A stretch of 61,252 bases of DNA from Flavobacterium psychrophilum (GCA_022730285.1 DZCQ01000009.1:4842-66093), one strand, 5' to 3'. Positions 28,326-35,636 are shown, counted from the first letter of the stretch. The notes: a model not told the origin generated them from the letters alone. Numbers and translations are program-made.

Positions 28326-29496
28326 ATTTCATTTCACTAATTACTCTAATTGAATTCTTAACTTCTTCAGCAATCTTCCTAGCTTCCATCATATTCTCAT
28401 TCACAATCGTAACGTGTCCCATTTTTCTAAATGGTCTTGTTTCTCTTTTGCCGTAAATATGTGGTGTAACTCCGTCAATTGCCATTATTTTTTCGATGTT
28501 TTCGTAAACCACTTGACCCGAGAAGCCTTCTTCCCCAACCAAATTTACCATAATTCCAGCAACTTTGCTATCGGTATTTCCTAAAGGTAAGTTTAAAATG
28601 GCACGTAAATGATTTTCAAATTGCGATGTATAACTCGCTTCAATTGAATAATGTCCCGAATTGTGTGGTCTTGGTGCGACTTCGTTTACTAAAATTTCAT
28701 CGTCTTCAGTTTGAAATAGTTCTACCGCTAATAATCCAACATGATTGAATACATTTGAAACCTTTAATGCAATTTCAGTTGCTTTTTGAGCTGCTTTTTC
28801 GTCAATTCGAGCAGGACAAATCACATATTCTACTTGATTGGCTTCGGGATGAAATTCCATTTCTACCACAGGATAGGTTTTTACTTCTCCAGAAACCGAA
28901 CGAGCAACAATTACTGCCAACTCATTTTTAAACGGAACCATTTGTTCTGTAATACATTCTACTTTGGGTAAATTTACTAAATCTATTGTAGAACGAACTA
29001 TTTTTACGCCATTTCCATCATACCCAAATTGTGCACATTTCCATACAAAAGGGAATTCTAATTCGTCTTTTTCTAACGATTTTCTCAAATCATTCAAATC
29101 TACAAATCGTTGATGCGGTGATGTTGGAATGTTATTTTCAACATAAAAATCTTTTTGACGACCTTTATTTTGAATTAATCGCAAGGTTTTTGGTGATGGA
29201 AATATAGGTAAGCCCTCGGCTTCTAATTTGTCTAAAGCATCGAGGTTTACATTTTCAATTTCGATTGTTAGAAGATTTACTTTTTTTCCGAATTCATAAA
29301 TGGCATTAAATTCCATCAAATCACCAATAAAAAATTCGGTTGCTCCAAATTGACAAGGTGCTTCTTTGCTTGGATCAATTACATAGGTTTGAATGTCGAA
29401 TTTTCTAGTTTCGGTCAATAGCATTTTGCCTAATTGTCCGCCGCCGAGAATTCCTAATTTAAAATTGGATGAGAAATACTTTACTAATTCTATCAT
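28324..29496 (-). CDS. purK: 5-(carboxyamino)imidazole ribonucleotide synthase
   Basis: ATP-grasp enzyme that carboxylates AIR with bicarbonate to N5-CAIR, the substrate of PurE. The 390 residues include KLGILGGGQLGKML near residue 13, PFVWKCAQFGYDGNGV (ATP-binding lysine and glycine-rich loop) near 150, EQMVPFKNELAVIVAR near 183, and the C-terminal EVAPRPHNSGHYSIEA with SQFENHLRAILNLPLG. The M at 29496 is used; a few residues precede the conserved core, as in relatives. A -7 element lies 19 bases upstream. Confidence 0.96.
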   Translation of the reverse strand: MIELVKYFSSNFKLGILGGGQLGKMLLTETRKFDIQTYVIDPSKEAPCQFGATEFFIGDLMEFNAIYEFGKKVNLLTIEIENVNLDALDKLEAEGLPIFPSPKTLRLIQNKGRQKDFYVENNIPTSPHQRFVDLNDLRKSLEKDELEFPFVWKCAQFGYDGNGVKIVRSTIDLVNLPKVECITEQMVPFKNELAVIVARSVSGEVKTYPVVEMEFHPEANQVEYVICPARIDEKAAQKATEIALKVSNVFNHVGLLAVELFQTEDDEILVNEVAPRPHNSGHYSIEASYTSQFENHLRAILNLPLGNTDSKVAGIMVNLVGEEGFSGQVVYENIEKIMAIDGVTPHIYGKRETRPFRKMGHVTIVNENMMEARKIAEEVKNSIRVISEMK

Positions 29497-29514
29497 TTTA
29501 TAAAACTTTCTTTA

Positions 29515-29522
29515 CAAAGGTA
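29515..29522 (-). promoter_or_regulatory. -7 element of purK-purE
   Basis: On the minus strand TACCTTTG fits TAnnTTTG and lies 19 bases before the purK ATG. No TTG is present at the usual -33 spacing. Confidence 0.42.
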
Positions 29523-29561
29523 CTTATAAAGATGAAATATATAAAGACATTTGCAATAAGT

Positions 29562-29593
29562 TTGGTTAATTTAAAATCTTAATTATATATTTG
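29562..29593 (+). promoter_or_regulatory. Promoter of ribF
   Basis: TTG at 29562-29564, a 21-base spacer and TATATTTG at 29586-29593 match the Bacteroidota consensus. Predicted start is about 29600, 14 bases before the TTG initiation codon. Confidence 0.6.
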
Positions 29594-29613
29594 TTTTTCT
29601 AAACAAATATAAG

Positions 29614-30549
29614 TTGCAGGTATTTTATTCACTTTCAGATTTTAATTCCCAAAAAGGAACAGTAGTTACTATTGGTAGTTTTGATGGAGTGCATTTAGGG
29701 CATCAAAAAATTATTAATCAATTAGTAACGGTTGCAAAAAACGAAAAATTAGAAAGTGTAGTTCTTACCTTTTTGCAACATCCTAGAAATATTTTGCAGG
29801 ACAAACAAAATATTTTTTTATTAAATTCTAATCAAGAAAAAATATTTTTGTTAGAAAAAACAGGAATTGATAATTTGATAATACTTCCATTTAATATGGA
29901 ATTTGCAAGTTTAAGTGGAGAAGACTTTGTAAAAAAAATTTTAGTAAAGAAAATTCATGTAAAAAAAATCATTATTGGTTATGACCATCGATTTGGAAAA
30001 AATAGAATGTCTAATATTGATGATTTAATTCAGTTTGGAGAAAAATATCATTTTAATGTCACGCAAATCTCTGCTCAAGAAATAAATGAAATTTCGATAA
30101 GTTCCACTAAAATAAGAAATGCAATTAGCACTGGAAATATTGCTTTAGCCAATAAATATTTAGGATACACTTATAATTTTACAGGAAAAGTTGTGATGGG
30201 GAAACAATTGGGAAGAACAATTAATTTTCCAACTGCAAACATTGAAATGAATAACAATTTAAAGTTGTTGCCAAAAAATGGAGTGTATATTGTAAGAGGT
30301 TTTTGGGACAATAAATTACATGACGGCATGATGAATATTGGAAATAATCCGACAGTAAGCAATAATCATGATTCAAGTAGCATAGAAATCCATTTTTTTA
30401 GCCTTTCGGAAGATTTATACAGCCTAGATATTACTGTTTTTTGTTACCAATTTATTAGAGAGGAGAAAAAATTTGATAATTTAGAAGATTTAAAAGCACA
30501 ACTTTTCCAAGACGAAGCTGTTTGTAAAGCCTATTTTAATACAATATAA
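29614..30549 (+). CDS. ribF: Bifunctional riboflavin kinase / FAD synthetase
   Basis: Makes FMN from riboflavin and then FAD. The start is a TTG at 29614 (MQVFYSLSDF); it is placed there because the nucleotidyltransferase fold begins at once with VVTIGSFDGVHLGHQKII (residues ~17-34). The FAD-synthetase half runs to about residue 185 with IIGYDHRFGKNR and ISSTKIRNAI. The riboflavin-kinase half follows (GKVVMGKQLGRTINFPTANI, GVYIVRGFW, MMNIGNNPTV, EIHFF). The 311 residues are the normal length. Another riboflavin gene, ribD, lies at 53.4 kb. Confidence 0.95.
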   Translation: MQVFYSLSDFNSQKGTVVTIGSFDGVHLGHQKIINQLVTVAKNEKLESVVLTFLQHPRNILQDKQNIFLLNSNQEKIFLLEKTGIDNLIILPFNMEFASLSGEDFVKKILVKKIHVKKIIIGYDHRFGKNRMSNIDDLIQFGEKYHFNVTQISAQEINEISISSTKIRNAISTGNIALANKYLGYTYNFTGKVVMGKQLGRTINFPTANIEMNNNLKLLPKNGVYIVRGFWDNKLHDGMMNIGNNPTVSNNHDSSSIEIHFFSLSEDLYSLDITVFCYQFIREEKKFDNLEDLKAQLFQDEAVCKAYFNTI

Positions 30550-30608
30550 AATATTTTTTTGTTTGTAACAATAAAGATATATTACCATTAATTACCACTA
30601 AAAATTAG

Positions 30609-30616
30609 TATTTTTG
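30609..30616 (+). promoter_or_regulatory. -7 element of bioB
   Basis: TATTTTTG fits TAnnTTTG, 24 bases before the bioB ATG; a -33 TTG at correct spacing is not seen. Confidence 0.4.
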
Positions 30617-30639
30617 AGAATTATTTACAACTATTATAT

Positions 30640-31722
30640 ATGAGCATTACAAGAAATAACTGGAGCACAAGCGAGATTATTGCAATTTACAACAAACCAC
30701 TAATGGATTTGATGTATGAAGCAGCAACTATACATAGAAAATTTCATGACCCTAATGTAGTACAAGTTTCCACATTGCTTTCTATCAAAACAGGAGGTTG
30801 TCCAGAAGATTGTGGTTATTGTCCGCAAGCGGCTCGTTACCATACAGATATAGAAACAAACGACTTGATGAGTGTGCAACAAGTAAAAGCCCAAGCTTTA
30901 CGTGCAAAAGAGTCTGGTTCTTCTAGAGTTTGCATGGGAGCTGCTTGGAGAAATGTAAAAGATGGTCCAGAATTTGATCAGGTTTTAGAAATGGTTAGAA
31001 CTATTAACAAGCTAGATATGGAAGTTTGTTGTACATTAGGAATGATAACCGAAAACCAAGCAAAAAGACTTGCTGAAGCTGGATTATATGCTTACAATCA
31101 TAATTTAGATACCTCTGAGGAATATTATAAAGATGTAATTTCTACTAGAGACTTTCAAGACAGACTTCAAACCATAGAAAATGTTAGAAAAACAAATGTT
31201 ACTGTTTGTAGCGGAGGAATTATAGGTATGGGAGAATCTATACTAGATAGAGCTGGAATGTTAGTAGCATTATCTACACTAAATCCGCAACCAGAGTCTG
31301 TTCCAATTAATGCTTTAGTTCCTGTTGAAGGAACCCCGATGGAAGAAGAAACTCCTGTTGAAATTTGGGAAATGATTCGGATGATTGCTACTACTAGAAT
31401 AGTAATGCCAGAAACACAAGTTAGACTTTCTGCAGGACGAATGAACATGAGTAGGGAAGGGCAAGCAATGTGTTTTTTCGCAGGAGCAAATTCTATTTTT
31501 GCAGGAGATAAATTATTAACCACTCCAAACCCAGATGTAAACGAAGATATAAAAATGTTTGAAAAGTTAGGTTTAAATCCTCAAAAGCCTTTTATTAAAA
31601 TAATGCAACCAGTAACTGTTGAGGCAAAAGATTCTCAATATGAATCTATGGGTGAAAAGCCAAAGTGGAGCAGACCAGAACACCAAATAGAACGAAATAT
31701 TGAATTTTCTAATAAGAAATAA
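30640..31722 (+). CDS. bioB: Biotin synthase
   Basis: Radical-SAM enzyme that inserts sulfur into dethiobiotin. Cys54, Cys58 and Cys61 (GGCPEDCGYCPQ) form the SAM-binding 4Fe-4S site. Other family features are SSRVCMGAAWR near residue 93, the YNHNLDTS motif near 152, CSGGIIGMGES near 189, and VRLSAGRMNMSREGQAMCFFAGANS near residue 267 with the Arg that binds the second cluster. The 360 residues are slightly longer than E. coli BioB (346). No other bio genes are seen nearby. Confidence 0.97.
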   Translation: MSITRNNWSTSEIIAIYNKPLMDLMYEAATIHRKFHDPNVVQVSTLLSIKTGGCPEDCGYCPQAARYHTDIETNDLMSVQQVKAQALRAKESGSSRVCMGAAWRNVKDGPEFDQVLEMVRTINKLDMEVCCTLGMITENQAKRLAEAGLYAYNHNLDTSEEYYKDVISTRDFQDRLQTIENVRKTNVTVCSGGIIGMGESILDRAGMLVALSTLNPQPESVPINALVPVEGTPMEEETPVEIWEMIRMIATTRIVMPETQVRLSAGRMNMSREGQAMCFFAGANSIFAGDKLLTTPNPDVNEDIKMFEKLGLNPQKPFIKIMQPVTVEAKDSQYESMGEKPKWSRPEHQIERNIEFSNKK

Positions 31723-31930
31723 ATATTTGATTCATTTAATATAAAATCAAAAAACCGTTTGAAAGTTATTTTTAGATGATTTTTTTAATTAGAATTGAAA
31801 TTTAAGTGTAAATTAAAAAAAGAAAAGGGTTGTTTGTCTCTTTGGTTGTAGTGTTTAAAACATATCAAATATTTGTGAGATAAGACTGTAAATATTAAAA
31901 TTGAAAAGAAAAGTAACAACTAAAAGAATA
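31723..31930. other. AT-rich intergenic stretch after bioB, no gene found
   Basis: There is no ORF of note and no RNA family recognised. It contains AAAAGGGTTGTT near 31825-31836, which is complementary to the 3' arm of the terminator at 31931-31970 and could compete with its normal hairpin. It may simply be a long 3' UTR. Confidence 0.35.
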
Positions 31931-31970
31931 AAAAAGAGGCTGTCTGAATTAAGAACAACCTCTTTTTTTT
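31931..31970. terminator. Bidirectional terminator between bioB and trxA
   Basis: AAAAAGAGG-C-TGT (31931-31943) pairs with ACA-A-CCTCTTTTT with one mismatch, followed by a run of T on the plus strand and A on the minus strand. It serves the convergent bioB and trxA genes. Confidence 0.75.
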
Positions 31971-31989
31971 ATAAAATCAATCTACAAAA

Positions 31990-32307
31990 TTATAGTAATG
32001 CGTCAATTGCATCTGTGTAAGTCTTTTTAGGAGCAACTCCTACTTGGCGACCTACCACTTCTCCATTTTGAAAAACTAAAACTGTTGGAATATTTCTTAC
32101 TCCGTATTTTGCAGCAAATTCTTGATTAGCATCTACATCTACTTTCCCAACTATCGCTTTTCCGTTGTATTCTGTTGAGATTTCTTCGATAACTGGACCT
32201 ACCATTCTACATGGTCCGCACCATGCAGCCCAAAAATCTACTAATACTGGTTTGTCTGATTTTAATACTACTTCTTCAAAAGTTGCATCTGTTATTTCTT
32301 GTGCCAT
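31990..32307 (-). CDS. trxA: Thioredoxin
   Basis: A 105-residue cytosolic disulfide reductase. The active site is Cys30-Gly-Pro-Cys33 in FWAAWCGPCRM; the cis-Pro loop is VRNIPTVLVFQNG near residue 73, and a buried Asp (LVDFWA) is present. There is no signal peptide. It is one of the electron donors expected for reductive sulfur assimilation, which is of note next to the methionine genes, but thioredoxin has many clients and no operon link is shown. Confidence 0.96.
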   Translation of the reverse strand: MAQEITDATFEEVVLKSDKPVLVDFWAAWCGPCRMVGPVIEEISTEYNGKAIVGKVDVDANQEFAAKYGVRNIPTVLVFQNGEVVGRQVGVAPKKTYTDAIDALL

Positions 32308-32345
32308 TTTATTTGTTTTAGATAATTTCTATTATATTAATAATG

Positions 32346-32353
32346 CAAAGATA
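32346..32353 (-). promoter_or_regulatory. -7 element of trxA
   Basis: On the minus strand TATCTTTG matches TAnnTTTG, 39 bases upstream of the trxA ATG. No -33 TTG stands at the usual distance. Confidence 0.42.
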
Positions 32354-32476
32354 CATAAAGATTTATATTACTAAATGTAAGTTGCTATACTTTTAACTTT
32401 TTTTTTATGCTTACAAAATATTTCTAGCTTTTTTTTGTGTGTAAAAAAGATTTTTTTAACCATTACATCATAGTTA

Positions 32477-33727
32477 CTATAAGCTAAAAGCCTCTTGTAC
32501 TTGATTTATAAAATCTAATTTCTCCCAAGTAAATAGCTCTACTTCAACAGTTTTTGTCAGTCCACCAGGAGCTGAAAAAGTCTTAGTAATTGTTTCTGAC
32601 TTTCTACCCATGTGTCCATAAGCAGCAGTTTCGCTGTAAATAGGATTTCTTAATTTTAAACGTTGTTCTATAAAATAGGGACGCATGTCAAATATAGATT
32701 CTACAATTTTGCTTATCTCTCCATCGGTCTTATTTGCCTTAGATGTTCCATAAGTATTCACGTTTATAGAAGTAGGTTTTGCAACTCCAATAGCATAAGA
32801 AACTTGCACTAAAACCTCGTCACATAATCCAGCAGCAACCAAATTTTTGGCAATATGACGCGTTGCATAAGCAGCACTTCTATCTACTTTGCTTGGATCT
32901 TTTCCGGAAAATGCACCGCCACCATGCGCACCTTTGCCACCGTAAGTATCTACAATTATTTTTCTGCCAGTTAATCCAGTATCTCCATGAGGTCCACCTA
33001 TTACAAACTTTCCTGTGGGGTTAATATGATAGGTAATTTGGTCATTGAAAAAGTGAGTATATTGTGGGTATTTAGCTTTTATTCTTGGAATTAAAATAGA
33101 AACTAAATCACTCTTTATTTTTGACAACATTTCTGCTTCAGATGCAAAATCGTCATGTTGTGTAGAAATTACAATAGCATCAATTCGTTGCGGCTTGTTA
33201 TCGTCAGAATATTCTAGGGTAACTTGCGATTTTGCATCTGGACGAAGATATTTTATTTCCTTATTTTCTCTTCTTAAATTCGCTAATTCAATTAATAAAG
33301 CGTGAGCAATATCCAGAGCTAAGGGCATATAATTCTCCGTTTCATTAGTTGCATAACCAAACATCATTCCTTGGTCGCCAGCTCCTTGATCTTCTTTGTT
33401 TACTTTGTCCACACCTTGATTTATATCTGCAGATTGCTCATGAATTGCGGAAAGTATGCCACACGAATTTGCTTCAAACATATATTCGCTCTTGGTGTAT
33501 CCAATTTTTTTAATCACATCTCTTGCAATTTGCTGTACATCAAGATAAGTGTTAGATTTTACTTCGCCAGCAAGTATTACCTGCCCTGTTGTAACTAGTG
33601 TCTCACAGGCAACTTTAGAATTTTCATCAAAAGCTAAGAAGTTATCAATTAATGCGTCGCTAATTTGGTCTGCAATTTTATCAGGATGCCCTTCGCTAAC
33701 AGATTCTGAGGTAAATAGATAAGCCAT
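32477..33727 (-). CDS. metK: S-adenosylmethionine synthetase
   Basis: Makes SAM from methionine and ATP. The 416 residues show the family signatures [18 protein letters not shown] at residues 7-24, the [12 protein letters not shown] hexapeptide region near 119, [19 protein letters not shown] near 245 and [19 protein letters not shown] (P-loop-like) near 267. It is divergent from the methionine operon at 34.3 kb and shares its 618-base upstream gap, so methionine making and methionine use face each other. Its own 5' UTR is about 130 bases and carries a hairpin described separately. Confidence 0.97.
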   Translation of the reverse strand: MAYLFTSESVSEGHPDKIADQISDALIDNFLAFDENSKVACETLVTTGQVILAGEVKSNTYLDVQQIARDVIKKIGYTKSEYMFEANSCGILSAIHEQSADINQGVDKVNKEDQGAGDQGMMFGYATNETENYMPLALDIAHALLIELANLRRENKEIKYLRPDAKSQVTLEYSDDNKPQRIDAIVISTQHDDFASEAEMLSKIKSDLVSILIPRIKAKYPQYTHFFNDQITYHINPTGKFVIGGPHGDTGLTGRKIIVDTYGGKGAHGGGAFSGKDPSKVDRSAAYATRHIAKNLVAAGLCDEVLVQVSYAIGVAKPTSINVNTYGTSKANKTDGEISKIVESIFDMRPYFIEQRLKLRNPIYSETAAYGHMGRKSETITKTFSAPGGLTKTVEVELFTWEKLDFINQVQEAFSL

Positions 33728-33766
33728 TTTTTATTTTTTTTAAATTTTTAGTTTTATTGGAAAAAT

Positions 33767-33817
33767 TTAAAAGTGACTGCTAAAAAGGCTAAAAGAGAAG
33801 TGCTTCTGGTTTAGCAT
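33767..33817 (-). other. Possible upstream ORF and hairpin in the metK 5' UTR
   Basis: Read on the minus strand there is a 16-codon ORF (MLNQKHFSFSLFSSHF) ending 39 bases before metK. The same bases form a hairpin: GCTAAA pairs with TTTAGC, with an inner AGAAG/CTTCT stem. A second copy of the TTTTAGC arm (plus-strand GCTAAAA at 33779-33785 and 33788-33794) offers an alternative partner. It is not rich in Met or Cys. Whether it is translated or regulatory is unknown; it does not match a SAM riboswitch I recognise. Confidence 0.3.
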
Positions 33818-33869
33818 TTTTTTAAAGAGGTTGCAATCAGTTCAAATTTTTCCTCAAAATTATAGATTG

Positions 33870-33877
33870 CAAAGATA
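33870..33877 (-). promoter_or_regulatory. -7 element of metK
   Basis: On the minus strand TATCTTTG fits TAnnTTTG; transcription would begin near 33863, giving a 5' UTR of about 135 bases. A correctly spaced TTG is missing. Confidence 0.45.
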
Positions 33878-34007
33878 TAAAATCAATTTTAATTATAGTG
33901 ATACTTTTAACACTTTTTATCAAAAAATAAAAAACGTTAAATTTTCAACATTAATTTTTTTATTCCAAAAAAAGTTTAGAAATTTGCAGAACAAAATAAT
34001 TAAAATA

Positions 34008-34076
34008 ATGTTTTTATCTATTTATATGATATGCTGTATGATGTGGAAAAATTCTACAGGGCTGTCTATTGTGTAA
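34008..34076 (+). CDS. Met/Cys-rich leader peptide 1 of the methionine operon
   Basis: A 22-codon ORF encoding MFLSIYMICCMMWKNSTGLS then IV and a TAA stop. Codons 7-13 read Met-Ile-Cys-Cys-Met-Met-Trp, a dense cluster of the amino acids made or used by the downstream pathway. The ATG is preceded by an A-rich stretch (AAAATAATTAAAATA), the usual start context in this group. It is followed 20 bases later by a strong terminator. The codons at its end (34051-34063) can pair with the 5' arm and loop of that terminator. It is inferred to be a regulatory peptide whose translation, not its product, matters. It is too short for standard gene calling. Confidence 0.7.
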   Translation: MFLSIYMICCMMWKNSTGLSIV

Positions 34077-34114
34077 ATTTAAATATATACAATTTTAAAA
34101 AAGCCTTTGTTAAT
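34034..34114 (+). promoter_or_regulatory. Attenuator 1: alternative pause and antiterminator pairings
   Basis: Three mutually exclusive pairings can be drawn. Pause hairpin 1:2 is CTGTA (34034-34038, inside the Cys/Met codons) with TACAG (34055-34059). Antiterminator 2:3 is ATT-CT-ACAGGGCT (34051-34063) with AGCCTTTGT-T-AAT (34102-34114), about 11 pairs including one G-U. Terminator 3:4 is at 34097-34129. A ribosome stalled at the Met/Cys codons would mask segment 1 and favour 2:3; one reaching the stop codon would mask segment 2 and favour termination. The pairings were found by eye, without an energy calculation. Confidence 0.6.
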
Positions 34115-34129
34115 ACAAAGGCTTTTTTT
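34097..34129 (+). terminator. Attenuator terminator 1
   Basis: A perfect 14-bp stem (AAAAAAGCCTTTGT at 34097-34110, complement at 34115-34128) with a TAAT loop and trailing T residues. No complete gene precedes it on this strand, only leader 1, so it is a premature terminator. Confidence 0.85.
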
Positions 34130-34153
34130 ATAACTTAAAATAAAATAATAAAA

Positions 34154-34240
34154 ATGAATGTAACTTTTAGCTCTATGATAATGTGTTGTGGTATGTGCAT
34201 GTGCATAGCATTGTGCTATTTCATAAGGTTGCTGGTTTAG
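34154..34240 (+). CDS. Met/Cys-rich leader peptide 2 of the methionine operon
   Basis: A 28-codon ORF encoding MNVTFSSMIMCCGMCMCIAL then CYFIRLLV and a TAG stop. Residues 8-21 contain four Met and five Cys (MIMCCGMCMCIALC), a composition that is very improbable by chance. The ATG follows an A-rich tract (AAAATAATAAAA). A strong terminator begins 20 bases after the stop and the first structural gene starts 105 bases after it. It repeats the design of leader 1 with a different sequence outside the Met/Cys codons, which argues for selection on the codons rather than a recent duplication. It is inferred to be a regulatory leader. Confidence 0.78.
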   Translation: MNVTFSSMIMCCGMCMCIALCYFIRLLV

Positions 34241-34279
34241 TGTTCATTTAAAAAAACTATAAAGCCCTTTTGGATAGCA
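34205..34279 (+). promoter_or_regulatory. Attenuator 2: alternative pause and antiterminator pairings
   Basis: Pause hairpin 1:2 is ATAGCA (34205-34210) with TGCTAT (34214-34219). The antiterminator 2:3 pairs 34214-34233 with 34263-34279: TGCTAT with ATAGCA in the terminator loop, two U-G pairs, then AAGG with CCTT and GCT with AGC around a small internal loop and a bulge, about 15 pairs in all. Terminator 3:4 is 34261-34298. Segment 2 covers codons 21-27 of leader 2, so a ribosome that finishes the leader would block it, and a ribosome stalled at the Met/Cys codons would leave most of it free. Confidence 0.62.
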
Positions 34280-34298
34280 AACCAAAAGGGCTTTTTTT
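34261..34298 (+). terminator. Attenuator terminator 2
   Basis: A perfect 13-bp GC-containing stem (AAAGCCCTTTTGG at 34261-34273, complement at 34282-34294) with an 8-base loop and a following T run, 48 bases ahead of the first structural gene. Its placement upstream of the operon marks it as a regulatory terminator. Confidence 0.87.
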
Positions 34299-34316
34299 AT
34301 GTAAACAATTAAAATT

Positions 34317-34344
34317 TTTAATCTAAATAATTTAATCTAAATAA
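34317..34344 (+). repeat. Perfect 14-bp tandem duplication before the metY start
   Basis: TTTAATCTAAATAA occurs twice head to tail at 34317-34330 and 34331-34344, directly before the ATG at 34346. It forms the A/T-rich initiation region of the first methionine gene. The cause could be replication slippage; an effect on translation is possible but not shown. Confidence 0.85.
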
Positions 34345-34345
34345 A

Positions 34346-35611
34346 ATGAATACAAAAAAATTTGCAACAAATGCATTACACTCTGGACATGAGGTATCTA
34401 AAAATGGAACCACCAGAGCAGTACCTATTTATCAAACTTCCTCTTATGTGTTTGAAAATTCAGATCATGCAGCGAAACTGTTTAACCTTACGGAGTCAGG
34501 ATATATTTATACTAGACTAAACAACCCTACAAATGATGTTTTGGAACAAAGACTTGCTACTCTTGAAGGAGGAATTGGAGCAGTAGTAACCGCATCAGGA
34601 ACTGCTGCAATTGCCACTGCATTGCTGGTTTTATTAAAAGCAGGAGATCATATTGTAGCTTCTAATAGTTTGTACGGAGGTACTTATAATCTGCTGAATG
34701 TAACCTTACCACGACTTGGTATTACCACGACATTTGTAGACTCTTCGAATCCTGAGAACTTTAGTAAAGCGGTTACTAAAAACACGAAGGTATTTTTTGC
34801 AGAGAGTTTAGGGAACCCAAAACTAGATGTTTTAGACTTAAAAGCTATTGCTGTTATTGCGAAAAGTTTCAAAGTTCCATTTATTGTAGATAATACTATT
34901 GCAACCCCATATTTACTAAACCCTATAGAGTATGGAGCAAGCATTGTTATACATTCTTTAACAAAATATATTACAGGAAATGGAACTTCTCTTGGTGGTG
35001 TGATTATAGATTCTGGAAATTTTGATTGGAGTAGTGGGAATTTTGATGAATTCACACAACCTTCGCCAGGATATAAAGGATTAATATACCATGAAGCTTT
35101 AAAAAATTCGGCTTTTATTGCAAAGGTACGATTGGAAGGCTTACGGGATTTTGGAGCTGCTCTTAGTCCATTTAACGCTTTTCAAACTATACAAGGGTTA
35201 GAAACCTTAGAACTAAGAATCAGAAAACATAGCGAAAATGCCTTACAACTAGCACAATGGTTAGAAGAACAAAAGGAGGTTGCATGGGTAAATTATCCTG
35301 GATTAAATTCAAGTAAATGGGCATCTTTTGCAAAAGAATATTTGCCAAAAGGGCAAAGTGGTATTGTCACATTTGGATTAAAAGGGGGTTTTGCTGCAGC
35401 TAAAAAAACAGCGGATTCTACAAAATTGTTTTCTTTAGTAGCAAATATAGGAGACACCAAATCATTAATAATTCATCCTGCTAGTACCACACACCAGCAA
35501 TTATCTGATGCAGAACAAATAGCAACAGGAGTTACACAAGACTTGATTAGATTGTCTGTGGGACTAGAAAATATTGAAGATTTGAAAGCAGATCTAAAGC
35601 AGACTTTTTAA
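34346..35611 (+). CDS. metY: O-acetylhomoserine aminocarboxypropyltransferase (sulfhydrylase)
   Basis: PLP enzyme of the Cys/Met metabolism family that joins O-acetylhomoserine with sulfide to give homocysteine. The 421 residues fit MetY rather than the ~380-residue cystathionine synthases. Key motifs are SGYIYTRLNNPTNDVLEQRL at residues 51-70, ASGTAAIATALL near 83, the PLP-Lys motif with Lys207 in HSLTKYITGNGTSLGG, and SLVANIGDTKSLIIHPASTTH near 373. It is the first gene of an operon with metX-like and hom genes and lies behind the two Met/Cys leader attenuators, which fits a role in sulfur amino-acid synthesis. Confidence 0.93.
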   Translation: MNTKKFATNALHSGHEVSKNGTTRAVPIYQTSSYVFENSDHAAKLFNLTESGYIYTRLNNPTNDVLEQRLATLEGGIGAVVTASGTAAIATALLVLLKAGDHIVASNSLYGGTYNLLNVTLPRLGITTTFVDSSNPENFSKAVTKNTKVFFAESLGNPKLDVLDLKAIAVIAKSFKVPFIVDNTIATPYLLNPIEYGASIVIHSLTKYITGNGTSLGGVIIDSGNFDWSSGNFDEFTQPSPGYKGLIYHEALKNSAFIAKVRLEGLRDFGAALSPFNAFQTIQGLETLELRIRKHSENALQLAQWLEEQKEVAWVNYPGLNSSKWASFAKEYLPKGQSGIVTFGLKGGFAAAKKTADSTKLFSLVANIGDTKSLIIHPASTTHQQLSDAEQIATGVTQDLIRLSVGLENIEDLKADLKQTF

Positions 35612-35636
35612 AGTATATTTTAAAAAACTAATCGTT

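Noticed and set aside
25687..29496. M3 peptidase-purE-purK block as a recent horizontal transfer
   Set aside because: Somewhat more CGT arginine codons and the flanking palindromes hinted at it, but other conserved genes such as bioB also use CGT and the local GC is not clearly different from gcvP. The evidence is too weak.
33728..34345. A SAM riboswitch between metK and the methionine operon
   Set aside because: The position is ideal, but I found no SAM-I/IV or SAM-II-like conserved core by eye; the short Met/Cys ORFs explain the terminators better. A covariance-model search would settle it.
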